A stretch of 46,389 bases of DNA from Saprospiraceae bacterium (GCA_027009605.1 JALVCY010000056.1:1-46389); one strand, 5' to 3'; numbered from the stretch's first letter, positions 9,615 through 19,164 are shown. The notes: generated by a model from the letters alone, not told the origin. Made by a program: numbers and translations.

Positions 9615-10736
9615 ATGAAAATAATTATTTTAGGCACGGCCTATCCTTTTCGGGGCGGCTTGGCTTCGTTTAATGAGCGGCTGGCTTATGAACTCCAAGA
9701 CATGGGGCACGAGGTGATGATTTATACCTTTACCAAGCAATATCCGGATTTTTTATTCCCGGGCAAAACTCAACTTAGCGAAAGCGAAGCCCCACAAAAA
9801 TTAGAGATTGCTCAAAAAATCCATTCTTACAATCCTTTGAACTGGGGAAAAGTGGGTAAGGAATTAAGGAAAATCGCTCCGGATTTGTTGATTGCCAAGT
9901 TTTGGATTCCTTTTATTGGGCCGTCTTTGGGCACCATTATCAAGAGAGCAAAGAAAAATGGCCATACCAAAGCCATTTCCATTATCGACAATATTATCCC
10001 GCACGAATCCCGAATCGGAGACCGGCAACTAGCCAATTATTTTACCAAACAAATTGACCACTTCGTTGTGATGTCTAAGTCCGTAGGTGAAGAGATGAAG
10101 GAGTTCACAACCCAACCGGTTATCTATTCTCCCCACCCCGTGTACGATAATTATGGTGAGCCCGTCTCAAGAGAAGAAGCCTTGCAAAAATTAAACCTGA
10201 ATCCGGAGAAAAAGTACATTCTATTTTTTGGCTTCATCCGGGATTACAAGGGATTGGATTTGTTATTGGAAGCCATGGCTCAAGACATTTTGCGCCAGCA
10301 GAACATCCAACTCATCGTCGCCGGAGAGTACTACTCCAACGAAGAAAAATACACCCAACTCATCGAAAAACTCCAAATCAAAGACCAATTAGTACTTTTC
10401 AATAGTTTTATTCCTAATGAAGAAGTCAAATATTATTTTAGTGCCGCCGACTTAGTCGTTCAGCCATATAAATCGGCGACACAAAGTGGGATTTCTCAAA
10501 TTGCAGTGCATTTTGAAGTACCCATGGTTGTCACAGATGTGGGCGGGCTCAAAGAAATTGTCAAAGACCAAATCAATGGTTACATCGTCCAAAAAGACCC
10601 GGCTTCCATTGCCCAAGCCATCACCCAATTTTATGCAGATAATAAACAACAAGAATTCAAGGAAAAAATCGTTTTGGAAAAAGAGCAGTATTCTTGGAAA
10701 TATTTTGCGAAAGCGGTCCTAGACCTGAAGCGATAA
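9615..10736 (+). CDS. Glycosyltransferase family 4 protein
   Basis: GT-B/GT4 features: FRGGLASFNERLAYELQDMGHEV, FFGFIRDYKGLDLLLEAM, VTDVGGLKEIV. Confidence 0.9.
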   Translation: MKIIILGTAYPFRGGLASFNERLAYELQDMGHEVMIYTFTKQYPDFLFPGKTQLSESEAPQKLEIAQKIHSYNPLNWGKVGKELRKIAPDLLIAKFWIPFIGPSLGTIIKRAKKNGHTKAISIIDNIIPHESRIGDRQLANYFTKQIDHFVVMSKSVGEEMKEFTTQPVIYSPHPVYDNYGEPVSREEALQKLNLNPEKKYILFFGFIRDYKGLDLLLEAMAQDILRQQNIQLIVAGEYYSNEEKYTQLIEKLQIKDQLVLFNSFIPNEEVKYYFSAADLVVQPYKSATQSGISQIAVHFEVPMVVTDVGGLKEIVKDQINGYIVQKDPASIAQAITQFYADNKQQEFKEKIVLEKEQYSWKYFAKAVLDLKR

Positions 10737-10776
10737 ATTTTTTCTACAAACCGGTAAATCACCCAAACAAGTTAGC

Positions 10777-11802
10777 ATGATAGTAAGAGCAAAAGCACCA
10801 TTAAGACTAGGATTAGCCGGCGGGGGCACGGACGTCAGTCCTTTTGTGGACACCTATGGCGGCAGTATTCTGAATGCCACTATCAATCTATATGCACATG
10901 CCACCATCGAGCCCAGAGCCGACGGAAAAATCGTCTTAAATGCCATCGACTTAGGTGAAAATGGAACTTTCGATGCCTCCAAGCAACTGGAAATTGACGG
11001 GCATTTGTCCCTACTCAAAGGAGTGTATAACCGAATCGTCAGAGACTTCATCCAACGACCATTATCGTTTACGTTGACGACTTTTGTAGATGCCCCCAAG
11101 GGCTCCGGTCTAGGCTCTTCTTCGACGATTACAGTGGCCATTTTGGGGGCTTTTATTGAGTGGCTAAAGCTACCACTAGGCGAATATGACATTGCCCACT
11201 TAGCCTATTCCATTGAGCGTCAAGACCTTGCAATGGCCGGTGGCCGGCAAGACCAATATGCTGCGACTTTTGGGGGCGTCAACTTCATGGAGTTTTACGC
11301 AGATGATAAAGTGATTGTCAACCCCTTGCGTATCCGCGAAAAATACTTGCATGAATTAAATTTCAACCTATTGCTTTACTACACAGGTACTAGCCGCCTT
11401 TCGGCAAAAATAATAGAAAAACAAGCCAAAAACTTTGCCGCAAAATCCACTCGCTCCATCGAAGCGGCTCTAAAACTCAAGGAACAATCCATCCTCATGA
11501 AAGAAGCCATCTTGACCGGAGATTTGGATAAATTCGGCCAAATCCTAGACCTAGGCTGGCAATCCAAAAAAGAAACCGCACCCGGCATCTCCAATGAAGT
11601 CATTGATGAAATATATGCTCAGGCAAGAGCCGCCGGTGCTACCGGCGGGAAAATATCCGGTGCCGGTGGTGGAGGCTTTATGATTTTTTACGCACCCGGC
11701 ACCGCACGATATCCGGTGATGGATTTATTAAATTCATTTGGTGGTGTAGTTCGCCCTTATAGCTTTACGACTCAAGGTTTGATTAGTTGGCGCATTGATT
11801 AG
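10777..11802 (+). CDS. hddA: GHMP kinase, likely D-glycero-alpha-D-manno-heptose-7-phosphate kinase
   Basis: RAKAPLRLGLAGGGTDVSPF, GSGLGSSSTITVA, KISGAGGGGFMIFY; next to gmhA/hddC. Confidence 0.85.
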   Translation: MIVRAKAPLRLGLAGGGTDVSPFVDTYGGSILNATINLYAHATIEPRADGKIVLNAIDLGENGTFDASKQLEIDGHLSLLKGVYNRIVRDFIQRPLSFTLTTFVDAPKGSGLGSSSTITVAILGAFIEWLKLPLGEYDIAHLAYSIERQDLAMAGGRQDQYAATFGGVNFMEFYADDKVIVNPLRIREKYLHELNFNLLLYYTGTSRLSAKIIEKQAKNFAAKSTRSIEAALKLKEQSILMKEAILTGDLDKFGQILDLGWQSKKETAPGISNEVIDEIYAQARAAGATGGKISGAGGGGFMIFYAPGTARYPVMDLLNSFGGVVRPYSFTTQGLISWRID

Positions 11803-11924
11803 ATTCGTCAAAGGCGACCACATGTGTCTGCTCCGAAAAGTCGAGAGCGGTGATTTGTTCTTGAGTCCACAAAATTTTATTTGGTTTTCTCCTTTCACCT
11901 TTTACCCTTAACCTTTTACCTTGG

Positions 11925-12185
11925 GTTCAATTTGTGCTTCGCACGTTCAATTTGCCCTTCGGGCGTTCATTGCCTTCGGCGTTCAAGGGGAATGCTCTCT
12001 TGGCTGCCTTCCCGATATACCGTTACACCGTTATACCACTATACCGTTCATTGCCTTCGGCGTTCAATTTGTGCTTCGCACGTTCAATTTGCCCTTCGGG
12101 CGTTCAATGTCCTTCGGACGTTCAAGGGGAAAGAGCTCCTGGCCGCCTTCCCGTTAGACCGCTACACCGTTATACCGTTATATCG
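11925..12185. repeat. Tandem duplication (~137-bp period) of mini-hairpin arrays (GTGC-TTC-GCAC, GCCC-TTC-GGGC, GCC-TTC-GGC, GTCC-TTC-GGAC)
   Basis: 'gttcaatttgtgcttcgcacgttcaatttgcccttcgggcgttca' at 11925 and 12062, followed in both copies by ggc(t/c)gccttcccg and ccgttatacc words. Confidence 0.8.
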
Positions 12186-12261
12186 TCCCAAAGACCAAAG
12201 ACAAAAACGCCACACATCAGGCAACAAATCCCCCAACAATGAGTTACTATATCGAATAAAT

Positions 12262-12424
12262 GTAACTGTTTAGGTGCTCCTATTTTAGGGCAAAAAATAG
12301 GCATTTTTGTGGATGTTGAAGCTACAATTTTTGAAGCGTAGCTGGGCTACGTGAAAATATTTTAGCAAAAACAGGCGCAAAAAGGGCATTTTTTAACCAA
12401 AATAGTGGGCACATAAACAGTTAC
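12262..12424. mobile_element. MITE-like element, copy 1 (163 bp), GTAA-type inverted ends, 8-bp TSD
   Basis: GTAACTGTTTAGGTGC...GGGCACATAAACAGTTAC; GAATAAAT directly repeated at 12254-12261 and 12425-12432; shares most sequence with 25482-25643. Confidence 0.85.
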
Positions 12425-12437
12425 GAATAAATAAACC

Positions 12438-13010
12438 ATGCAAGAAAGAATAAAACAAATCCTGCAAGCCTCTATTTCGGTCAAGCAATCCATACTTCAG
12501 GATAAAGATTTGCAAGCCAACATACAAAAAGCAGTCAACATTTCCATTCAAGCCTTTCAAAAGGACAAAAAACTCCTTTTCTGTGGCAACGGAGGCAGTG
12601 CGGCAGATGCCCAACACCTAGCGGCTGAATTTTCCGGAAGGTTTTATATAGACCGGAAACCTCTTTTTGCGGAAGCGCTCCATGTCAATACTTCCTATTT
12701 GACGGCGGTAGCCAATGACTATAGCTTTGAGGAGATTTATTCTCGGATGGTTATTTCCAAAGGACGGGTTGGAGATGTGTTATTTGGATTATCCACTTCC
12801 GGAAATTCCCAAAATATCATTCGTGCCTTCGAGCAGGCTAGAGCGCAAGGAGTCATCACCATTGGAATGACCGGCGCATCGGGCGGAAAAATGAAAGCAT
12901 TGAGTGACCTCTTAATCAACATTCCATCAACCGATACGCCGAGAATTCAAGAGTCCCACATTACCGTAGGTCATATTATTTGTGAATTAACCGAAGCAGC
13001 TTTATTTTGA
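12438..13010 (+). CDS. gmhA: D-sedoheptulose-7-phosphate isomerase
   Basis: SIS-domain protein: LLFCGNGGSAADAQHLAAEFSGRF, STSGNSQNI. Confidence 0.93.
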   Translation: MQERIKQILQASISVKQSILQDKDLQANIQKAVNISIQAFQKDKKLLFCGNGGSAADAQHLAAEFSGRFYIDRKPLFAEALHVNTSYLTAVANDYSFEEIYSRMVISKGRVGDVLFGLSTSGNSQNIIRAFEQARAQGVITIGMTGASGGKMKALSDLLINIPSTDTPRIQESHITVGHIICELTEAALF

Positions 13011-14245
13011 GTCAAACAGCCATTCTCCTCGCAGGCGGCAAAGGAACCCGCCTACAATCTGTCGTTTCAGACATCCCCAAACCGATGGCAGCCATAGGCC
13101 CCAAGCCCTTCTTGGCCTTTCTGCTGGATGCACTCAAATTCCAGGGGATTACCCGGGTTATTTTAGGTGTTGGCTACAAATCAGAAGTAATTATTGATTA
13201 TTTCGGTAGCGAGTATGAGGGGATGGCACTTTTTTACAGCATTGAAGATACGCCTTTGGGTACGGGGGGCGCCATTGCTCAAGCCATGCGATTAGTAGAA
13301 GAAGAATCTGCTTTTGTACTCAACGGAGATAGCTTTATTGATGTAAATTTAGAGGATATGCGGGTAAAAGGCGCTGATTTCCCGTTTGTCATGGCCATCA
13401 AAAAGATGTATGAATTTGAACGCTACGGCACCGTCACCATTGTGAAAGACCAAGTGGTTTCTTTCAATGAAAAACAACCCGTCAAGGAAGGTTGGATCAA
13501 TACAGGTGTTTATCTCATCAGAAAAGAATTATTGACCACCGGTTTCCCTGACAAGTTTTCTTTTGAGACCGATTTCATGGAGGCTTATGTATCTAAGATT
13601 TCATTTGGCGTCGTTCAAACTAGTGGCTTTTTTATAGACATCGGTATTCCGGAAGATTATGCGCTTGCGCAAAAAATATTACCGAACAAGATATTCCAAG
13701 CTATTTCTCGGCATTTTGATACTTCATGGACTATTTTTTTGGATCGGGACGGGGTCATCAATCAAAGGCGGGTGGGAGATTATGTCAAGTCTATCGACGA
13801 ATTGGTCTTTTTACCGGGTGCGCTCCAAGCCATTAAACATTTCTCCAAAATATTTGGCCGGGTCATCATCGTAACCAATCAACAAGGTATTGCCAAAGGG
13901 CTCATGTCGTCGGAAGATGTTCAACAAGTACATGATTTTTTGCGCAAGCAGGTCGAAGAAATCGGAGGAAAGATAGATGGGATTTACTTCTGTCCGGATT
14001 GGGCCTACAAATCCCCGAATTGTAGAAAGCCCCATCCGAACCTAGCTCTACAAGCGCAAAAGGACTTTCCGAATATTGATTTTCGCAAGTCTTTGATGGT
14101 TGGCGACATGGCTTCTGATATTGAATTTGGGCAAGGTCTTGGCATGATGACGGTTTGGATTCGAGAAAGTCCCGAGCTCCCGTTTATCCGGCCTGTACCT
14201 TCTTTTTGGTCGCCAAGCCTGTCGGAGTTAATGGGAGGAGAGTGA
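13007..14245 (+). CDS. Fusion: D-glycero-alpha-D-manno-heptose 1-phosphate guanylyltransferase (HddC-like) + D-glycero-D-manno-heptose 1,7-bisphosphate phosphatase (GmhB-like)
   Basis: N-term nucleotidyltransferase (ILLAGGKGTRLQSVVSDIPKPMA); C-term HAD (FLDRDGVINQRR, VTNQQGIAKG, KPHPNL, MVGDMASDIEFG); TTG start overlaps the gmhA stop. Confidence 0.9.
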   Translation: MSQTAILLAGGKGTRLQSVVSDIPKPMAAIGPKPFLAFLLDALKFQGITRVILGVGYKSEVIIDYFGSEYEGMALFYSIEDTPLGTGGAIAQAMRLVEEESAFVLNGDSFIDVNLEDMRVKGADFPFVMAIKKMYEFERYGTVTIVKDQVVSFNEKQPVKEGWINTGVYLIRKELLTTGFPDKFSFETDFMEAYVSKISFGVVQTSGFFIDIGIPEDYALAQKILPNKIFQAISRHFDTSWTIFLDRDGVINQRRVGDYVKSIDELVFLPGALQAIKHFSKIFGRVIIVTNQQGIAKGLMSSEDVQQVHDFLRKQVEEIGGKIDGIYFCPDWAYKSPNCRKPHPNLALQAQKDFPNIDFRKSLMVGDMASDIEFGQGLGMMTVWIRESPELPFIRPVPSFWSPSLSELMGGE

Positions 14246-14285
14246 AGGTTAAAAAAGGTTGGGAGAGTTGGGAAAGCGCTTCACA

Positions 14286-14325
14286 GAAAAAAAGCCAAAT
14301 CTGTTGGGATTCGGCTTTTTTATTA
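14286..14325. terminator. Bidirectional terminator-like hairpin between convergent hddC-gmhB and infB
   Basis: aaaaaaagccaaatctgttgggattcggctttttta. Confidence 0.75.
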
Positions 14326-14342
14326 ATTGAAGGGATAATATT

Positions 14343-17144
14343 TTAGTCCAAAGTTTGTTGGATTTCATTTACAATATAAGCTTCAATCTCATCTCCAACT
14401 TTAATGTCGTTAAAGTTTTTGATGGACAATCCGCATTCCATACCGTTCTTGACTTCTTTAACATCATCTTTAAAGCGTTTTAAGGATGCCAGCTCACCCA
14501 CTACGCCTTGCTTATTAGGATAGATAACGACCCCATTGCGAATCACACGAACTTTGGCGTTTCTAGTCACTTTCCCGGACTGTACGTAACAGCCGGCAAT
14601 CTTGCCAATACGGGAAATGGAATATACTTCCCGGACTTCGGCATAACCAATGACTTCTTCTTCCTCTTTAGGCTCTAACAAGCCTTCCATTGCTGCTTTC
14701 ACATCATCAATGGCTTCATAAATGACGCTGTAGGTCTTAATTTCAACCTTTTCAGTTTCTGCCAATTCTCTAGCGGCAGCCGAAGGTCTAACTTGGAAAC
14801 CGATAATAATCGCATCCGAAGCAGAAGCCAATAAGACATCCGATTCAAAGATTTGCCCCACTGCTTTGTGGATAACATTGACTTGAATGGTTTCTACACC
14901 TAGTTTTATCAAGGCATCCGATAAGGCTTCAACCGAACCATCCACATCCCCTTTGACAATCAAATTCAACTCTTTAAAGGAGCCTAAAGCCAACCGTCGG
15001 CCAATCTCTTCTAAGCTAATCCGACGTTGGGCGCGATTAGACTGTTCCCGTTTAATTTGGGCTACTTTAGAAGCGATTTGTCTGGCTTCAGAAGCACTCT
15101 CCACTTTTTTAAACACTTCACCGGCAGCAGGGGCACCATCCAATCCTAAGACCATGACGGGCGTCGATGGGCCGGCGGATTTAATTCGTTTACCTAGGTC
15201 ATTCACGATTGCTTTGACCCTTCCGGAATACTCCCCCGCCACAATAGGCTGTCCTATTTCTAGTGTACCTTTTTGCACCAACATTTTAGCGACAAAGCCT
15301 TTTCCTTTTTCTAGAGAAGCTTCGATGATAGAGCCACGTGCAGGTCTATTCGGATTGGCTTTCAATTCCATCACTTCAGCTTGAAGCAATATCTTCTCCA
15401 GCAATTTATCCACGTTGAGCCCTGTTTTGGCTGAAATATCTTCTGACATATACTCTCCGCCCCACTCTTCTACGAGCAAGTTCATCGCAGCCAAGTCCTT
15501 CTTTATTAATTCCGGATTAGCCCCGTCTTTATCGATTTTGTTAATGGCAAAAATCATGGGTACTCCGGCAGCTTGTGCGTGACTGATGGCTTCTTTAGTC
15601 TGTGGCATGACTCGGTCATCTGCCGAAATAATAATCACAGCAATATCTGTTACTTTAGCGCCCCGTGCTCTCATCGCTGTAAAAGCTTCGTGACCGGGCG
15701 TATCCAAGAAAGTCACCTTAGATCCCCCGACACTCACTTCATAAGCGCCAATATGCTGGGTAATACCCCCGGCTTCACCGGCTGCTACTTTTTCAGAACG
15801 AATATAATCCAACAGAGACGTCTTCCCATGGTCAACGTGTCCCATGATGGTCACGATAGGTGCCCTAGGCAATAAATCTGCTTCATCATCTTCCCAATCA
15901 TCTACACTCAGGTCTAATTGTTCTTCAGCAGTAATAAATTCAACTTCTCGATCAAATTCAGAGGCGACCAACTCGATGATTTCGGCATCCATCCGTTGAT
16001 TAATGGAAACCACAACCCCAAGACTAAAACAAGCGGAAATAATATCCACCGGCGTCACATCTAACAAGCTAGCAAATTCAGAAACAGAAATAAATTCTGT
16101 CACCAAAATTTTGCCTAGGTTCATCGTTTCCATTTCTTGCATTTCTGCAATTTCGGATTTTTTATCTCGAATGTCCCTTCTTCGTTTTTGTCTTTTCTTG
16201 GATGCACCGGAATGCAATTTGGCCATCGTAGCCTTCAACTGCTTATCTATTTCCTGTTGAGAAACTTCTTTTACTTCATTTTTCCGGTTGGATGTATTTT
16301 TTCTTTTTTGGTTGCCTCGGCGATTATCGTTTCTGGATTTTCCCCCTCCACCACCTGAAGTTTGTCCTTGTTTAGGTCTAATCACCTTTTTGACGGTACG
16401 CTTTCGTGGAGATTTCTTATCGCTAGACTTTTTGGTCGTCAGTTTAGAGGTATCAATTTTGCCTAAGATTTTCAACCCCTTTAAGGTGGGCGTGGTATGC
16501 TTCAAGAAGTCTTCTCCCGGCTTCTTTTTGGGTTCTTCTTTGGGAGTCGCTTCGGGAGTCGCTTCTTTAGGAGTCGCTTCTTTGTCTCCGGGCTTATGAG
16601 ATGCCGGTTCTTCTTTTGGCTCAACGGTGGTCTTCACTTCCGGCTTATCGACTTTTTCGGTCTTCGGCTCAACAGTCGGCTTCTTTTCCTCTTCTTGAAC
16701 AGGCTTCGGTGCCGGCTTTGGAGTCACCTTCTTAGGCTTATCCAAGTCAATCTTACCTAGAACCTTGGGTCCACGCAGAACAGGTTTCTCTATAACTTCT
16801 TCAACCGGCTTTGGCTTGGGCTCCGGCTTAGGTTCCGGTTTGGGTGGTGCAGGCACTTCTTTCGGAGGCTCCACAATAGGCTTCTTCTCCACGACGGACT
16901 CCTTCCGTACTGGTACTTCAGTCGGTTTTTGAGTGGGTCTTGTTCCAATTACAAGACTATCGGCCTCTTGCTTTTCAGCAATGGAGCCCTGAAATTTTTG
17001 TACCAAAGCCGCATACATTTCGTCAGAAATTTTAGCGTTTGGTTTGTTGGTAATTTCAAAGCCATTATCCGTGAGATAATTCACGATAGTAGTCGTAGCG
17101 ACATTAAGCTCAGAAGCTGTTTTTACCAAGTTGCGTTTTGCCAT
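14343..17144 (-). CDS. infB: Translation initiation factor IF-2
   Basis: GTPase motifs GHVDHGKTSLLD, DTPGHEAFTAMRARGA, NKIDK; Lys/Pro/Glu-rich N-terminus; start trimmed to MAKRNLVKTASELNV. Confidence 0.97.
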   Translation of the reverse strand: MAKRNLVKTASELNVATTTIVNYLTDNGFEITNKPNAKISDEMYAALVQKFQGSIAEKQEADSLVIGTRPTQKPTEVPVRKESVVEKKPIVEPPKEVPAPPKPEPKPEPKPKPVEEVIEKPVLRGPKVLGKIDLDKPKKVTPKPAPKPVQEEEKKPTVEPKTEKVDKPEVKTTVEPKEEPASHKPGDKEATPKEATPEATPKEEPKKKPGEDFLKHTTPTLKGLKILGKIDTSKLTTKKSSDKKSPRKRTVKKVIRPKQGQTSGGGGGKSRNDNRRGNQKRKNTSNRKNEVKEVSQQEIDKQLKATMAKLHSGASKKRQKRRRDIRDKKSEIAEMQEMETMNLGKILVTEFISVSEFASLLDVTPVDIISACFSLGVVVSINQRMDAEIIELVASEFDREVEFITAEEQLDLSVDDWEDDEADLLPRAPIVTIMGHVDHGKTSLLDYIRSEKVAAGEAGGITQHIGAYEVSVGGSKVTFLDTPGHEAFTAMRARGAKVTDIAVIIISADDRVMPQTKEAISHAQAAGVPMIFAINKIDKDGANPELIKKDLAAMNLLVEEWGGEYMSEDISAKTGLNVDKLLEKILLQAEVMELKANPNRPARGSIIEASLEKGKGFVAKMLVQKGTLEIGQPIVAGEYSGRVKAIVNDLGKRIKSAGPSTPVMVLGLDGAPAAGEVFKKVESASEARQIASKVAQIKREQSNRAQRRISLEEIGRRLALGSFKELNLIVKGDVDGSVEALSDALIKLGVETIQVNVIHKAVGQIFESDVLLASASDAIIIGFQVRPSAAARELAETEKVEIKTYSVIYEAIDDVKAAMEGLLEPKEEEEVIGYAEVREVYSISRIGKIAGCYVQSGKVTRNAKVRVIRNGVVIYPNKQGVVGELASLKRFKDDVKEVKNGMECGLSIKNFNDIKVGDEIEAYIVNEIQQTLD

Positions 17145-17312
17145 ACAGTAATTTAAATTCTTTCCTTGCGGAAAATCCCCGCAAAGGTACAAAAACCTTT
17201 GTTATTAAGCCATTGTTTTGCACAAAGTATGTGACAAAACGGTCTTTTCTTTACTAAAAGCCAAACAATGAGAGGAAAAATCACTCCTTTGCAGTCGCAA
17301 AAGAGCATTTAC

Positions 17313-18563
17313 CTATTGTTGTTCACCTTCAAACTCTTTTTTGAATATATCTTGCACCATCACGATGGTCTCTTCTTCCAAGTCAGTCCTTCTCACTAGT
17401 TCTTCGACAGACAAGGCCAGTACATTCCGTGCCGTATCACAGCCTATACCTTTCAACTCATCAATGACCCAAGGTTCAATTTCATCTGTAAATTCATCCA
17501 AATCAATATCTTCTACTTCTTCATAGACTTCATCTGCCCGATAGACATTGATCTCATAGTCGGTCAGTTTGGATGCCAAACGAATATTTGTCCCACCTTT
17601 ACCGATAGCCAAAGAGACTTGATCTTGATCCAAATAGACATCGGCTACCTTTTTTTCTACGTTCAAATCAATGGAAGTGACTTTTGCCGGAGTCAACGCC
17701 CGTTGAATAAACAGTTTTTCATTTAGGGTATAGGGGACAACATCAATATTTTCATTCCGTAATTCTCTAACTACGCCATGAATTCTTGACCCTTTCATTC
17801 CCACACAAGCGCCTACAGGATCTACCCGGTCATCATGAGATTCGACGGCGACCTTGGCTCTTTCACCCGGTAGTCTGACGATTTTCTTGATTTCTATCAC
17901 TCCATCTTCAATTTCCGGTACTTCTTGCTCCATTAGTTTTTCTAAGAAAACAGGTGCCGTTCTAGAGATAAAAATCTGTGGGTTATTGTTTTTTAATTCA
18001 ACGTGAGTAATCACCGCCTTTAACAATCCCCCCGGATCAAAGCGCTCACCCCGAATCACATCTGTTCTTGGCAAAATCAACTCATCGCCCGTAGCATCAT
18101 CAAAAACCAAAATATCTTTTCTCAAGATTTGGTTGACTTCACAAGTAACAATTTCTCCAATCCGGTCGATATACCGCTTATAGATTTCATCTTTCTGAAG
18201 ATCCATAATTTTGGTCATCAAAGTTTGGCGAGCAGCCTGAATAGCTCTCCGTCCAAACTCCGCCAAATACAAGCGCTCATAGCATTCGTCGCCGATTTCA
18301 TAATCGCTGTCAATTTCTAATGCATCGGAGATAGAGATTTGACTTTTTTCGTCCCCAACTTCTCCGTCATTGACGACTTCTCTAATTCTCCAAAGCTCCA
18401 AATCTCCGGTAGAGGCATTCACAATGACATTAAAGTTTTCATCAGAACCGAATTTTTTCTTAATTAGGGTTCTGAAAACATCTTCCAATACTCTGACGAG
18501 TGTAGGCCGATCAATATTTTTTACATTCTTAAACTCCGAAAAGGTATCTACAAGGTTTAGCAT
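17313..18563 (-). CDS. nusA: Transcription termination/antitermination protein NusA
   Basis: DPVGACVGMKGSRIHGVVRELRNENIDVV, IGKGGTNIRLAS KH motifs; between rimP and infB. Confidence 0.96.
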   Translation of the reverse strand: MLNLVDTFSEFKNVKNIDRPTLVRVLEDVFRTLIKKKFGSDENFNVIVNASTGDLELWRIREVVNDGEVGDEKSQISISDALEIDSDYEIGDECYERLYLAEFGRRAIQAARQTLMTKIMDLQKDEIYKRYIDRIGEIVTCEVNQILRKDILVFDDATGDELILPRTDVIRGERFDPGGLLKAVITHVELKNNNPQIFISRTAPVFLEKLMEQEVPEIEDGVIEIKKIVRLPGERAKVAVESHDDRVDPVGACVGMKGSRIHGVVRELRNENIDVVPYTLNEKLFIQRALTPAKVTSIDLNVEKKVADVYLDQDQVSLAIGKGGTNIRLASKLTDYEINVYRADEVYEEVEDIDLDEFTDEIEPWVIDELKGIGCDTARNVLALSVEELVRRTDLEEETIVMVQDIFKKEFEGEQQ

Positions 18564-18570
18564 TATTTTG

Positions 18571-19059
18571 TCACTTTTTCTTGTTAAACGAAATTTGCAC
18601 TAAGGTTTTGTGAATTTTAGCAAAAGGGATTTTATTTTCCACTTTTTCACGAATCTTCTTTTTGCCTTCTTTGCGGACGATTTTTTGCAGGATAGTGATA
18701 CCTGTTTCGTCTGCAGCGACCAATATTCCTTTTTCTTCGCCGCTCTCCAAGACTTTCACTTTCACTTCCCGCCCGATATTATTTTTATACTGGCGTAAAA
18801 GTTTGAGTGGTCTATCGATGCCCGGCGAGGATACTTCCAAAGTATATTTGGTGTCTTTCCAGACAGATTCATCCAAATAGGCTTCTAAATGGCGGCTTAT
18901 TTGTTGACATTTACTAAGAGACAATCCCGAATCACAGTCCAAAAAGACGTTTAACTTTTTTCCCGGAAGGGATTCAATCTCTACGATAAAGCAGTCTTCA
19001 AAACCTTCATCTCCGAATTTTTCTTCGATTACTTGGGTCGCTTGCGCTATTATGTCCAT
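18571..19059 (-). CDS. rimP: Ribosome maturation factor RimP
   Basis: LEVSSPGIDRPLK motif; directly upstream of nusA. Confidence 0.95.
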   Translation of the reverse strand: MDIIAQATQVIEEKFGDEGFEDCFIVEIESLPGKKLNVFLDCDSGLSLSKCQQISRHLEAYLDESVWKDTKYTLEVSSPGIDRPLKLLRQYKNNIGREVKVKVLESGEEKGILVAADETGITILQKIVRKEGKKKIREKVENKIPFAKIHKTLVQISFNKKK

Positions 19060-19073
19060 TCGTATTTTGGTAT

Positions 19074-19103
19074 AAAAAAGAGGGAACCTTTCGGCTCCCT
19101 CTT
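19074..19103 (-). terminator. Terminator/attenuator-like hairpin directly upstream of rimP
   Basis: Minus strand AAGAGGGAGCC-GAAA-GGTTCCCTCTT with six-T run; 11-bp stem (one GU), ATG 14 nt after the T run. Confidence 0.8.
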
Positions 19104-19124
19104 ATCTCTTTTACTAACTTGCGG

Positions 19125-19155
19125 CAAAGTTAAGGGTAAATTACTTAACTATCAA
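19125..19155 (-). promoter_or_regulatory. Bacteroidota-type promoter upstream of the rimP leader hairpin
   Basis: Minus strand TTG-N20-TAACTTTG, matching the TTG/TAnnTTTG consensus. Confidence 0.6.
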
Positions 19156-19164
19156 GCCCAAAGG

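Noticed and set aside
11782-11880. Minus-strand peptide KILWTQEQITALDFSEQTHVVAFDESNQCAN* overlapping the hddA 3' end
   Set aside because: Looks protein-like but is short, lacks a start and overlaps hddA; insufficient to call a pseudogene.
11925-12185. Possible CRISPR array
   Set aside because: Units are too short and irregular, with no constant-length unique spacers and no cas genes.
1-12185. Shared ~137/138-bp period of the two repeat arrays as evidence of a single repeat unit
   Set aside because: The units do not align at sequence level beyond the GAA/TTC mini-palindromes, so the matching period may be coincidence.
11881-12273. Overlapping + strand ORFs in all frames with Cys/Arg-rich repeats (FARSICPSGV...)
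   Set aside because: They are translations of the mini-hairpin tandem repeat and share no family resemblance; treated as non-coding.
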